From Verrucomicrobiota bacterium (lineage in GTDB: Bacteria > Verrucomicrobiota > Verrucomicrobiia > Opitutales > Opitutaceae), in assembly GCA_016235555.1 (NCBI GenBank), contig JACRKC010000115.1, forward strand, positions 82,033-146,032: a DNA stretch of 64,000 nt, in the 5' to 3' direction. This document shows, in pieces, positions 53,152 to 61,374 of the stretch. The translations under genes and the position numbers were made by a program. Every line of letters starts with the position of its first letter. Within the stretch, counting starts at the first letter, position 1. The notes beneath the pieces were generated by a model. It searched no databases and was not told where the DNA came from. It was given only the letters and a program-made list of their open reading frames with translations.

Positions 53152-55133
53152 CTGCTCTTCGGAAAAAACTCTCCGCCCACGCGCTGACTGGCGCCCTCGC
53201 CTTGTCGCTCTTTCTGCTCCTGCTCGGTTCCAAATGGTGGGTGCTCGACCGCTATGGCTCCGACCTGCCGAATTGGGATCAATGGGACGCCGAGGGCTCC
53301 GGGCTCCTCGCGCCGTGGTTCGATCACGACCATTTTCTCCAGAACCTCTTCGAGCCGCACAACGAGCACCGCGTGGTCACCACCAAGCTCTGCAACCTCG
53401 CGCTCACGCTCTGGGCCGGCCAGTGGGACGCCCGCCTTGAGTGCGTCTTCAACGCCGTCATCCACAGCGCCATCGGCGTCGTCTGCTGGCTGATCGGCCG
53501 CCGGTGGATCGGCGCTCCGCACGCCGGCTGGCCGCCCGCCTTGCTGCAAACCGGCTGGTTCCTGCTGATCGCGCTGCTCTTCGGCTTGCCGCTCGCCTGG
53601 CAAAACGTCACGGGCGGTTTCCACTCGCAGCAATATCTCCTGCTCGCCTTGTCGCTCGCCACGCTCGTGGCCCTGCCGTTCTCCCGGCCCTGGAGTCTCG
53701 GGTGGTGGCTCGCAGTCGTCTCCTCCGCCCTCGCGCTGCTCACAATGGGCTCCGGCATGCTGGCGCCTGCGCTGGTCTTCTCCGCCGTGGCCTGGCGCTG
53801 CTTCCGGGGCGACGACTCCTGGCGCGCCGCGTGGCCCACCCTCACGGCGAGCGGGCTCATCGCCGCCATCGGTTTCGCCACGCGTGTCGAACGCGACTTC
53901 CACGCGCACATGAAGGCGAAGACGGTCCACGCCTACGTCTACTCCATGATGCACTCGATGCAGTGGCCCGTGCCCGACGGCGACGCGTGGTGGGCCGCGC
54001 TCGTGCTGTGGACCCCGTGGGGCCTCGTCGCGTGGCGCGCGCTGCGCGAGCGCGCCGCCGTCGCCCGCGTCGCGCAACCGATCGCCGCCCTCGGCGGCTG
54101 GGTCGTGCTGCAACTGCTCGCCACCGCCTACGCCCGCGGCGCCGACGGCGGCTATCCCGCGCCCCGCTACATGGACACCATCGCGATCGGCCTCGTGGCC
54201 AACGGACTCGCCCTTGGCTGGATCCTGACCGGCGCGGTTTCGCGACTCGCCTCGTCTGCCCGCACCGCCCTCGCAATCGCTTGGCTCGGCGCCTTCGGCT
54301 TCGGTTTATGGCAGATCGCGCCGCCCGTCTTTGCCCACGATCTCCCCGACAACATCACCTACTTCAAAAAGGCCGAGGCCTTCGTCCGCGCCTTCCTGAT
54401 GACGCGCGATCCGGTCGACCTGAAACACGACGACATCCCCTACCCCAGCGCCGACAGCCTCATCGAACGCCTCAACCACCCCCATCTCCACCGCCTGCTC
54501 CCGGCCAGCGTTCGCGAACCGCTGCCCCTCAAACCCGCCCCGGTGCCGATCGGCCCCGATTCGCCCGCCGGCAACGTCGCGCAACCGTTCGCCGCGAACC
54601 TCGCCACGCTCCGCAGCCTCAACGACCATCCGCCACGCCGCGGCCTTTCACCTGCGACCACCCCGCTCGCCTCGCATCCCACGTGGGGTTCCTTCGGCGC
54701 CACCGGCATCGCCGTAACCGGCGAGTGGCGCAGCGAGCCGGTCACCGCGGCCATCGGCGGCTGGCTCAAATTCGAAACCGCCGGCGACCTCGGCCGCCCC
54801 GGCGTATCGCTCGAGTTGCACGATGCCAAAACCGACGCACTCGTCGCCACCGTGCGGCCGTCCAGGATTCCCGGCCACGCCTGGCGCGCCGCCTACGTGC
54901 GTGCGCCGCGCCTGCCGTTCATCGTCGTCGCGCGCGACTCCAGCCCGGACCACTGGCTCGCCTTCAGCGCGCCGGTCGAAATGAGCGGCCCCTCGCACCT
55001 CGCGTGGCTCTGCGTGAAAAACGGCCGGCTCCTCACCTTCGCCGCCGCCGCCGCCTGCCTGGCCCTCGGCTGCTTCGCATTTTATCGCCACGTGCTTTTC
55101 CCGACCATCCTGCCGCCACGCGTCCGGTTGTAG
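53148..55133 (+). CDS. Multi-spanning membrane protein, unknown function
   Basis: The GTG at 53148 overlaps the previous stop (GTGA) and gives 661 residues. The N-terminal two thirds have about ten hydrophobic segments, beginning LTGALALSLFLLLLGSKWWV, with a periplasmic loop (NWDQWDAEGSGLLAPWFDHDHF). The pattern resembles glycosyltransferase-39/PMT-like or polymerase-type membrane proteins, without a certain catalytic motif. A soluble beta domain follows (about 520-640) before a last membrane segment. Its stop codon lies inside an inverted repeat. A glycan-assembly role is inferred from context only. Confidence 0.75.
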   Translation: MTALRKKLSAHALTGALALSLFLLLLGSKWWVLDRYGSDLPNWDQWDAEGSGLLAPWFDHDHFLQNLFEPHNEHRVVTTKLCNLALTLWAGQWDARLECVFNAVIHSAIGVVCWLIGRRWIGAPHAGWPPALLQTGWFLLIALLFGLPLAWQNVTGGFHSQQYLLLALSLATLVALPFSRPWSLGWWLAVVSSALALLTMGSGMLAPALVFSAVAWRCFRGDDSWRAAWPTLTASGLIAAIGFATRVERDFHAHMKAKTVHAYVYSMMHSMQWPVPDGDAWWAALVLWTPWGLVAWRALRERAAVARVAQPIAALGGWVVLQLLATAYARGADGGYPAPRYMDTIAIGLVANGLALGWILTGAVSRLASSARTALAIAWLGAFGFGLWQIAPPVFAHDLPDNITYFKKAEAFVRAFLMTRDPVDLKHDDIPYPSADSLIERLNHPHLHRLLPASVREPLPLKPAPVPIGPDSPAGNVAQPFAANLATLRSLNDHPPRRGLSPATTPLASHPTWGSFGATGIAVTGEWRSEPVTAAIGGWLKFETAGDLGRPGVSLELHDAKTDALVATVRPSRIPGHAWRAAYVRAPRLPFIVVARDSSPDHWLAFSAPVEMSGPSHLAWLCVKNGRLLTFAAAAACLALGCFAFYRHVLFPTILPPRVRL

Positions 55134-55238
55134 GGCGGGGTCGCCGAACCCCGCCGTTTTCTCGATCGGAGTTGAGTGCGAAACGCAAAAGAAGGACGGG
55201 CCTTCTTCCGGCGGGGTTCGGCGACCCCGCCCTGCAAC
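55127..55238. repeat. 112-bp inverted repeat with nearly perfect 30-bp arms
   Basis: AGGGCGGGGTCGCCGAACCC and its continuation are exactly complementary to the right arm ending TTCGGCGACCCCGCCCTGCAAC; 25 bp are perfect and one mismatch lies in the outer 5 bp. The loop is about 52 bp. The left arm supplies the TAG stop of the upstream gene (55131-55133). Without a T-tract it is not a classic terminator. Confidence 0.93.
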
Positions 55239-55308
55239 TCGCCCGCCCGCCGTCGCCGGATAAAACCTTGTCCCGCCCTCGCCGTTTGCGCGACACTCAC
55301 CCTCTCGC

Positions 55309-58300
55309 ATGAGATTCTTCACGTTTCCGGCCCTGCTCGCCGCTGCCCTGGTCAGCGCGGTGGTCGCATTGCCGTTCCTGCCGATCGCGAAGACCCAGAC
55401 CGACTTCTTCGCGTTCGAGGTCCGCATGACGTCGAAGGTCACCGGCGTCGTGAAAATCTATTTCGACGCCGGTGCCGGCTTCTCCGAGACCGCCACCTCG
55501 CAATCCTCCGCCGTCGCCGGCCAGACCGCCACGCACCGCCTCGCGCTGCCCGCCGGCTCCTACCGTGCGATCCGCTTCGATCCGATCGATCGCGAGGGCA
55601 CCGTCACCGTCGAATCGCTGCGCATCGTCAGCCGCCGCGGCCGGGTCGTGCGCGACCTGCGTTTCGCGGAATTCGCCCCCGCCAACCAAATCCAGTCGCT
55701 GCGCGAGATGGGCGGAAAACTCGAGATCGCCTCCACGCCCGGCGCCAACGATCCGCATGTCGTCGCCACCTTCAACCCGCCGCTCGCCGTGCGCGCCGGC
55801 AACCGCGAACTCCTCGGTGGCCTCGCTCCCATCACGCTCGGAATCTTCGCCGGGCTCGCCGCGTTGCTCCTCGCCCTGGACCGCCTCCCGGCCCTGCGTG
55901 CCGCGCTCGCCGCGACCGCCTCTTCACTTCTCGCCTGCCCCGGCCGCGCCGTCGCCGTCGTCGCCGCCCTCGCCGTCGTCGCGAGCACCTATCCCGTCAT
56001 CTTCCTCGGCAAGAGCCACGTCTCTCCCAACCTCGGCACGATTTTGCTCTACGACGCGTTTCCGACGCTCCCCGGCTACAAGGATCCCGCGATGGCCGAC
56101 GTGAAGGGCTCCGACATCGGCGCCGTCATGTGGTCGCACATTCCCCTCTCGCACATCCAGCGCCGCGCCCTCGGCCAGGGCGAACTCCCCCTTTGGAATC
56201 GCTACAACTCCACCGGCACGCCCGCCCTCGGCCAGGGCCAGTCGATGTTCGGCGACCCACTCCACTTCCTCGTCATCGCCGCCAATGGCACCGCTTGGGC
56301 CTGGGACCTGAAATACCTGATCGCCAAATGGCTCTTCGCCACCGGCCTGGGCCTGCTCGTCTTCGCCATCGCGCGTCACGTGCCGTCAGCGCTGATCATC
56401 GCCGCCGCTGCGCCATTCGTCGGATTTTTCTACTACCGGCTGAATCACCCCGCGTTTTTCAGCCTGTGCTATGCCCCGTGGGCCCTCTACGCGTGGGTGC
56501 GCGTCGCCCAGGCCGCCGATCGCCGTAGCGTCGCGCTCTGGGCCGCGGCGCTGATGGTCGCCAACCTCGCCCTCATGAACAGCGGCACCGCTAAGGAAGC
56601 CTACATGCTGTTGCTCACGATGAATTTTTCCGGGTTCTGCGTGCTGCTCGCCAGCGATGCGCCCTGGCGCGCGCGGCTCGCAAAGGCCGCTGCGCTCGCG
56701 TGGGCCGGCGGGCTGTTCGTGCTCCTGACGGCGCCGATTTGGGCCACCTTCCTGAACACGCTCAAGAGTTCCTACACGGGCTACAACGCCGCCAGCGCGT
56801 TCCAGATCCAGCCGTCGCTCCTGCTCGGCGCGTTCGACGAGATTTTCTACCGGCCGGTGATGACCGAGGAGCGCACCTTCAACCCCTCGGTCAACTTCGT
56901 CATTCTGCTCGGGCTGCTCTATTTACTCGCGACGCTGCGCCACCATTTCGCCAACCGCGCCGCGCTCGCGCTCGCCGTGAGTGCGCTGGTGCCCCTCGCG
57001 CTCGCGTTCGGCCTCGTGCCCGCCGCGTGGATCGTGCAGCTGCCGTTCCTCAGCAACGTCGCGCACGTCGACAACACCTTCACGTGCGCGCTCATCGTGC
57101 TCTGGTCGGTGCTCGCGGGCGTCGGCTTTGCGCACGCCGCCCGGCGACTCGGCACTCCCGAGGCCCGCGGTGACTTGATCGCGGCGGGGCTGCTGCTGTT
57201 CGCGCTGGTGTTTGCTTGGGTGGCGTTTCGCCAGACGGTGCACCGCCAGATCTTCGGCGCGGGCTCGGCGTTCACGACACTCAATCCCGGCCAGGTCATG
57301 CCCGTGAGCCCATTCGTCTGGGGCGATCTCGCCGTGCTGCTCGTCGCAGCAATCTTCACCGCGTGGGCGGTGCGGCGTGCGCTGGTGCGGCAATCGCTTT
57401 CACCCGCGCTGGGCCTGCTCCTCGCGCTGGCCGCGCTCACCATGATCTGGCGCACCGGGCTCCACGCCGAGTCCGTCGGCTTTTCCAACTACGTCCACCA
57501 CCCGAAGCCGCGCGTCGATTTCCACGCGAAGTCCCCGGCCGTCGAATGGCTGCGCACCGCCCAGGAGCGCGAGCCCGGCCGCGGCTTCGGCTTGCGCGGC
57601 AATTTCTTCGCCGGTTGGACCGCCGTCTATGGCCTCGAAACCGTCCACGGCCCTGACGCCCTCGTGAATCCCTGGCTCCGCGAACTCGTCAGCGCCTCCG
57701 GCATCGAGCGCCTCTGGGACTGGCGCCTCTACGTCGAACCGACCAACGTTTCCGCCGCCCGCCCGTTCCTCGATGCGCTCAACGTCCGCTGGTATCTCGA
57801 TCTCGCCAGCGACCAGGGCCTGCTCGGCCGGCAGCTGCGCCTGCTCAAGGTCGCCGACCTCGACATCTACGAGAGCCCCACCGCGTGGCCGCGCGCCTTC
57901 TTCACCAACCGCCTCGATGTTTACGACCAGCCCGCCGAACTCGTCGCGAAAATCAAGACCGCCGACGGCAAGCCCTTCGCCGCCGCCCAGCGCACCGACT
58001 TCGCCAGCCAGCCGGCGCTCGCCCCCGTGCCGCGCGGCTTCGCGGATCGCACCGTGGTCGGCGCGACGAACTACCGCCTCACCGAAAACACCACGTCGTT
58101 CACCGTGCGCACCACCGGCCCCGGCGTGATCGTGCTCGGCGAGGCGTGGTGGCCCGGCGATTTCCGCGCCGAGCTCAACGGCCGCAAGGTCCCGCTCGTC
58201 CGCGTCAACCACGCCTTCAAGGGCGTGGTCGTCGACTCCGCCGGCGACAATCACGTGACCATCCGCTGCGTGCCGAAAAACTGGCCGCGCCATCTCGCCC

Positions 58301-58371
58301 TCGCCGGCCTCGGCGCCCTCCTGCTCGCCGGCTCGCTCTGGCTCGCCCTGCGCCCCGCGCGCCGCGCATGA
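55309..58371 (+). CDS. Large multi-spanning membrane protein, YfhO-like
   Basis: A 1020-residue protein. A membrane segment at the N-terminus is followed by a soluble beta domain (about 30-170), then about twelve hydrophobic segments from about 185 to 720 (LGGLAPITLGIFAGLAALLL onward; FLSNVAHVDNTFTCALIVLW). The C-terminal soluble region (about 720-1000) includes GFGLRGNFFAGWTAVYGLET and GVIVLGEAWWPGDFRAELNG before a final segment. The layout and the closing LGEAWWPGDFRAELNG block resemble YfhO-family proteins involved in glycosylating lipoteichoic acid or other envelope polymers. It lies 70 bp after the inverted repeat. Confidence 0.8.
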   Translation: MRFFTFPALLAAALVSAVVALPFLPIAKTQTDFFAFEVRMTSKVTGVVKIYFDAGAGFSETATSQSSAVAGQTATHRLALPAGSYRAIRFDPIDREGTVTVESLRIVSRRGRVVRDLRFAEFAPANQIQSLREMGGKLEIASTPGANDPHVVATFNPPLAVRAGNRELLGGLAPITLGIFAGLAALLLALDRLPALRAALAATASSLLACPGRAVAVVAALAVVASTYPVIFLGKSHVSPNLGTILLYDAFPTLPGYKDPAMADVKGSDIGAVMWSHIPLSHIQRRALGQGELPLWNRYNSTGTPALGQGQSMFGDPLHFLVIAANGTAWAWDLKYLIAKWLFATGLGLLVFAIARHVPSALIIAAAAPFVGFFYYRLNHPAFFSLCYAPWALYAWVRVAQAADRRSVALWAAALMVANLALMNSGTAKEAYMLLLTMNFSGFCVLLASDAPWRARLAKAAALAWAGGLFVLLTAPIWATFLNTLKSSYTGYNAASAFQIQPSLLLGAFDEIFYRPVMTEERTFNPSVNFVILLGLLYLLATLRHHFANRAALALAVSALVPLALAFGLVPAAWIVQLPFLSNVAHVDNTFTCALIVLWSVLAGVGFAHAARRLGTPEARGDLIAAGLLLFALVFAWVAFRQTVHRQIFGAGSAFTTLNPGQVMPVSPFVWGDLAVLLVAAIFTAWAVRRALVRQSLSPALGLLLALAALTMIWRTGLHAESVGFSNYVHHPKPRVDFHAKSPAVEWLRTAQEREPGRGFGLRGNFFAGWTAVYGLETVHGPDALVNPWLRELVSASGIERLWDWRLYVEPTNVSAARPFLDALNVRWYLDLASDQGLLGRQLRLLKVADLDIYESPTAWPRAFFTNRLDVYDQPAELVAKIKTADGKPFAAAQRTDFASQPALAPVPRGFADRTVVGATNYRLTENTTSFTVRTTGPGVIVLGEAWWPGDFRAELNGRKVPLVRVNHAFKGVVVDSAGDNHVTIRCVPKNWPRHLALAGLGALLLAGSLWLALRPARRA

Positions 58372-58391
58372 GCGCCGCCGGGAGCGCGGGT

Positions 58392-58449
58392 GTGGCACGG
58401 GTCTCCCGACCCGTGATTGCCGGAACACGGGTCAGGAAACCCGTGCCAC
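58392..58449. repeat. 58-bp palindromic repeat, copy 2, ending one base before a start codon
   Basis: Same family as 50391-50448: it begins GTGGCACGGGTCTCCCGACC and ends CCCGTGCCAC. It fills most of the 79-bp space between the YfhO-like gene and the methyltransferase gene. The arm contains AGGAAA about 13 bp before the ATG, so the repeat may serve as the ribosome-binding region. Confidence 0.9.
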
Positions 58450-58450
58450 A

Positions 58451-59479
58451 ATGAGCGCCGCCCGCTGCCGCGCCTGCGGCTCCACCGACACCACCCTCCG
58501 CGGTCGGAAGCCCGGCTGGACCTCGCCGCGCGAATATTCCTTTCACGACTGCCGCACCTGCGGCCTGCTCTTCGTCGAACCCTTCGCCGGTTTCGAAATC
58601 TACGACGACGCCTACTACCGCGGCGAAGGCCCCGACCCGTTCGTCGACTATGAGTCCGAATACCGCGACTGGCGCCGCACGGACCGCGGGCTGGAGTTTG
58701 ATGATTTCGCGCGGATCGCGGACGCGCATTTGCGCGCGGGCGACGGGAGACAGGAGGCAGGAGACGGGAAGACAGAACTGCCTCCGGTTGGTTCGTCGGT
58801 CCTGTCTCCCGTCTCCTGTCTCCCGTCTCCCGCGCAGCGCTCCGCGCTGCGGTGGCTCGACTTCGGCTGCGGCGCCGGCGGCTTCCTCAAATACCTCCGC
58901 GCACGTGGCACGATCAACGGCCACCCGCTCGAACTCACCGGCCACGACGTCGGCTCCTACGCCGACCTCCTCGCCCGCACCGACGGTTTTCGCATCCTCG
59001 ACCTCGCCGCGCTTCCCCGCGAACCGGCCGCAACCTACGATGTGATTTCGATGATCGAAGTCATCGAGCACCTGCCCGCGCCATCCGAGCAGCTCGCGCT
59101 CGTCGCCCGCCTCCTCAAGCCCGGCGGCCTCCTCCTCCTCACCACCGGCAACCTCGACGGCCCCGTCGCCCGCCGCCAGGGTATCCACTACGGCTACTGC
59201 GCCCCCGAGATTCACGTCAGCCTCTTCAGTCCGCGGAGCCTCGCCCACCTCTACCGCGCGCACGGCCTCGTCCCGCACCCCGTGCGCTACCGCGGCGTCG
59301 TCGATTTCAAGGTCCTCAAAACCCTCCGCCACCGCCCCGCCTTGCGCGCCCTCGCCCGCTCCGCCCTCACGCTCCCACCCGTCCGCGCCTTGGTCGACCG
59401 CCTCTACGGGGTCTCGGCCATGCCGTGTGCGACCAAAATCCAAGCGCCAAACGGCCAAAATCCAAAAAAATCTCAATGA
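58451..59479 (+). CDS. SAM-dependent methyltransferase with zinc ribbon, interrupted in frame by a repeat
   Basis: A 342-residue protein. Cys6, Cys9, Cys34 and Cys37 form a zinc-ribbon-like N-terminus of C-methyltransferase-type proteins. Motif I is LDFGCGAGGFL (136-146), followed by YDVISMIEVIEHLPAP and LLKPGGLLLLTTGN. Residues about 96-129 (GDGRQEAGDGKTEL, SVLSPVSCLPSPAQ) are encoded by a palindromic repeat and look foreign to the domain. The last 14 residues (KIQAPNGQNPKKSQ) come from another repeat. The enzyme probably methylates a nucleotide-linked sugar or glycan end, if the insert leaves it active. Confidence 0.85.
   Translation: MSAARCRACGSTDTTLRGRKPGWTSPREYSFHDCRTCGLLFVEPFAGFEIYDDAYYRGEGPDPFVDYESEYRDWRRTDRGLEFDDFARIADAHLRAGDGRQEAGDGKTELPPVGSSVLSPVSCLPSPAQRSALRWLDFGCGAGGFLKYLRARGTINGHPLELTGHDVGSYADLLARTDGFRILDLAALPREPAATYDVISMIEVIEHLPAPSEQLALVARLLKPGGLLLLTTGNLDGPVARRQGIHYGYCAPEIHVSLFSPRSLAHLYRAHGLVPHPVRYRGVVDFKVLKTLRHRPALRALARSALTLPPVRALVDRLYGVSAMPCATKIQAPNGQNPKKSQ
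58732..58836. repeat. Inverted repeat of the GGGAGACAGGAG family inside the methyltransferase gene
   Basis: The left arm GACGGGAGACAGGAGGCAGG and continuation is complementary to the right arm CTGTCTCCCGTCTCCTGTCT and continuation, over about 30 bp with small differences. It is read in frame without a stop and places about 33 low-complexity residues before the SAM-binding motif. Confidence 0.9.
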
Positions 59480-59548
59480 GCAAATCCGTCTTTTTGGAAT
59501 TTGGCGTTTGGACTTTCTCTGGCGTTTGGGATTTGGAATTTGGCGTTT
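59434..59548. repeat. Inverted repeat of the CCAAACGCCAAATTCC family at a gene end
   Basis: The left arm AAATCCAAGCGCCAAACGGC and the right-hand copies TTTTTGGAATTTGGCGTTTG and GGGATTTGGAATTTGGCGTT are related as inverted and direct repeats. It is AT-rich against its surroundings. It encodes the last residues and stop of the methyltransferase gene and fills the space to the next gene. Confidence 0.85.
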
Positions 59549-59590
59549 CTCTCTCGTGAAAATTCCGCCCGCCCACGCCCCTTCTCCCGC

Positions 59591-61210
59591 ATGAGCGCCG
59601 ACGCCGACCTCCAACTCGACGCCTGCCCGGTCTGCCGTGGCCGCCGCACGCCCTACGCGTTCAGCGTGCCCGACGCGCGGGTCGTGCGCTGCACCGACTG
59701 CGATTTTCTTTTTCTCAATCCGCAGCCGTCCGACGAGATCCTGCGGAAGATCTACAGCGGCGAATATTTCTGCGGCGCCAACGACGACACCATGCGCGCC
59801 CACGTCGCCACGCTGAAGACCGCGACGGCCGGGTCCTACCTCGACCTGCTCCGTCAGCGCGGCGTGCCGTCGGGCCGCCTCCTCGAAGTCGGCTGCGGCG
59901 ATGGCTACCAACTCCACGCCGCCGAAGGCCGCGGCTACGATGTCGTCGGCATCGAGTTTTCCGAATACGCCGCCGCCAAGGCCCGCGCCGGCCTCACCCG
60001 CGGCACCGTGCTCGTCGGCGATCTCACCACCGCGAAGATCGAACCCGAGTCCTTCGATGTCTGCGTCCTCGCCGACGTCATCGAACACGTCCGCGATCCG
60101 CGCGCGTTCCTCGAACACGTCTGGCGCGCCCTCAAGCCCGGCGGCGCCATCCTCATCGCCACGCCGTCCACCGATTCGTGGAGCGCCCGCGTGATGGGCG
60201 GCGGCTGGATGGAATTCAAGACCGAGCACATGTCGTATTTCAGCCGGCGCTCGCTCCAGTCGCTTCTCTGGCAGACCGGTTTCGAGGCCGTGCATGAGGA
60301 GCCCGGCCGGAAGGTCGTCTCCCTCCACTACGTCGCCGCCCACTTCGAGCGCTACCCGGTCCCGCTGTGGACGCCGCTCATGCGGTTGTTCACCGGCCTG
60401 ATTCCGCAGTCATCGCTCGAAAAACCGCGCCATATCTCCGGCAGCGGCATGCTCGTCTTCGCCACCAAGGGCCGTCGCGCCGAGCGCCCGCTCCTCTCGA
60501 TCGTCGTCCCGGCCTACAACGAAAAGGCCACCGTCGCCGAGGTCCTCTCCGCCCTCGCCGCCAAGCAGATCGCCGGTCTCGACAAGGAGATCATCGTCGT
60601 CGAGAGCAACTCCACCGACGGCACGCGCGACATCGTCCGGGGTTACGCTTCGCACCCCGAATTCCGTCTCATCCTCGAAGACGCCCCGCGCGGCAAGGGC
60701 GCCGCCACCCGCGCCGGCCTCGCTGCCGCCCGCGGCGACATCGTGCTCATCCAGGACGCCGACCTCGAATACGACCTCGCCGACTACGAACTGCTCCTCG
60801 AACCGATCGTCGCCGGCCGCCAGGCGTTCGTGCTCGGCGCGCGTCACGGCGGTGGCGGTTGGAAAATCCGCAACTTCACCGACCAACCGCTGCATTCGTT
60901 TTTGCTCAACGGCGCCCACTGGGGCTTCACTTTCCTCATCAACGTCTCGCTCGGCATCTGGCTGCGCGATCCGTTCACGATGTATAAGGTCTTCCGCCGC
61001 GACTGCCTCCACGGCCTGACCTTTGAGTGCAACCGCTTCGACTTCGACTGGGAGCTCCTGATCAAACTCGTCCGCCGCGGCTACCGGCCGATCGAGCTGC
61101 CGGTCAACTACCGCTCGCGCTCGTTCAAGGAGGGGAAGAAAATTCGCATGATCCGCGACCCGCTCACCTGGATCGCCGCGCTCCTGAAGCACCGGGTTTC
61201 CCGGCTCTGA
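59591..61210 (+). CDS. Methyltransferase-GT2 fusion protein
   Basis: The ATG at 59591 gives 539 residues; upstream sequence in frame is repeat-derived. A zinc ribbon (Cys12, Cys15, Cys34, Cys37) precedes a methyltransferase domain with LLEVGCGDGYQ (97-107) and FDVCVLADVIEHVRDP. From about 300 a GT2 domain follows: LLSIVVPAYNEKATV, the nucleotide-sugar DxD in IQDADLEYDLADYE (about 387), and FDFDWELLIKLVRRGYRPIE. The GT2 part resembles polyprenyl-phosphate sugar transferases. The fusion suggests coupled methylation and lipid-linked sugar transfer in a surface-glycan pathway. Confidence 0.9.
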   Translation: MSADADLQLDACPVCRGRRTPYAFSVPDARVVRCTDCDFLFLNPQPSDEILRKIYSGEYFCGANDDTMRAHVATLKTATAGSYLDLLRQRGVPSGRLLEVGCGDGYQLHAAEGRGYDVVGIEFSEYAAAKARAGLTRGTVLVGDLTTAKIEPESFDVCVLADVIEHVRDPRAFLEHVWRALKPGGAILIATPSTDSWSARVMGGGWMEFKTEHMSYFSRRSLQSLLWQTGFEAVHEEPGRKVVSLHYVAAHFERYPVPLWTPLMRLFTGLIPQSSLEKPRHISGSGMLVFATKGRRAERPLLSIVVPAYNEKATVAEVLSALAAKQIAGLDKEIIVVESNSTDGTRDIVRGYASHPEFRLILEDAPRGKGAATRAGLAAARGDIVLIQDADLEYDLADYELLLEPIVAGRQAFVLGARHGGGGWKIRNFTDQPLHSFLLNGAHWGFTFLINVSLGIWLRDPFTMYKVFRRDCLHGLTFECNRFDFDWELLIKLVRRGYRPIELPVNYRSRSFKEGKKIRMIRDPLTWIAALLKHRVSRL

Positions 61211-61235
61211 GCCATGATTCTCTCCGCGCGCGCTG

Positions 61236-61261
61236 TAGCGGCGGTCTATGACCGCCGGGCG
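61236..61261. repeat. Short palindrome shared with 41183-41208
   Basis: TAGCGGCGGTCTATGACCGC followed by CGGGC: 8-9 bp arms with a loop that differs from the copy at 41183. It lies just after the fusion gene. Confidence 0.55.
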
Positions 61262-61278
61262 AGCGCCGTCGGTTTCAC

Positions 61279-61363
61279 AGGTGGGCGGGCACGTCCCGGT
61301 GCCCGCATTTCGAGTCACTCGCCGCCACCGTCCCCGCGGGCGCCAGGACGCGCCCGCCCACCT
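61279..61363. repeat. Inverted repeat of the AGGTGGGCGGGC family
   Basis: The left arm AGGTGGGCGGGCACGTCCCG is complementary, with a few mismatches, to the right arm CCAGGACGCGCCCGCCCACC. The outer 11 bases pair exactly. It fills the gap before the membrane-protein gene, ending 11 bp before the ATG. Confidence 0.88.
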
Positions 61364-61374
61364 CGGAGCGTAGG

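Noticed and set aside
55127..55238. Intrinsic terminator
   Set aside because: The stem is strong but the loop is about 52 bp and no T-tract follows; it fits a repeat element better.
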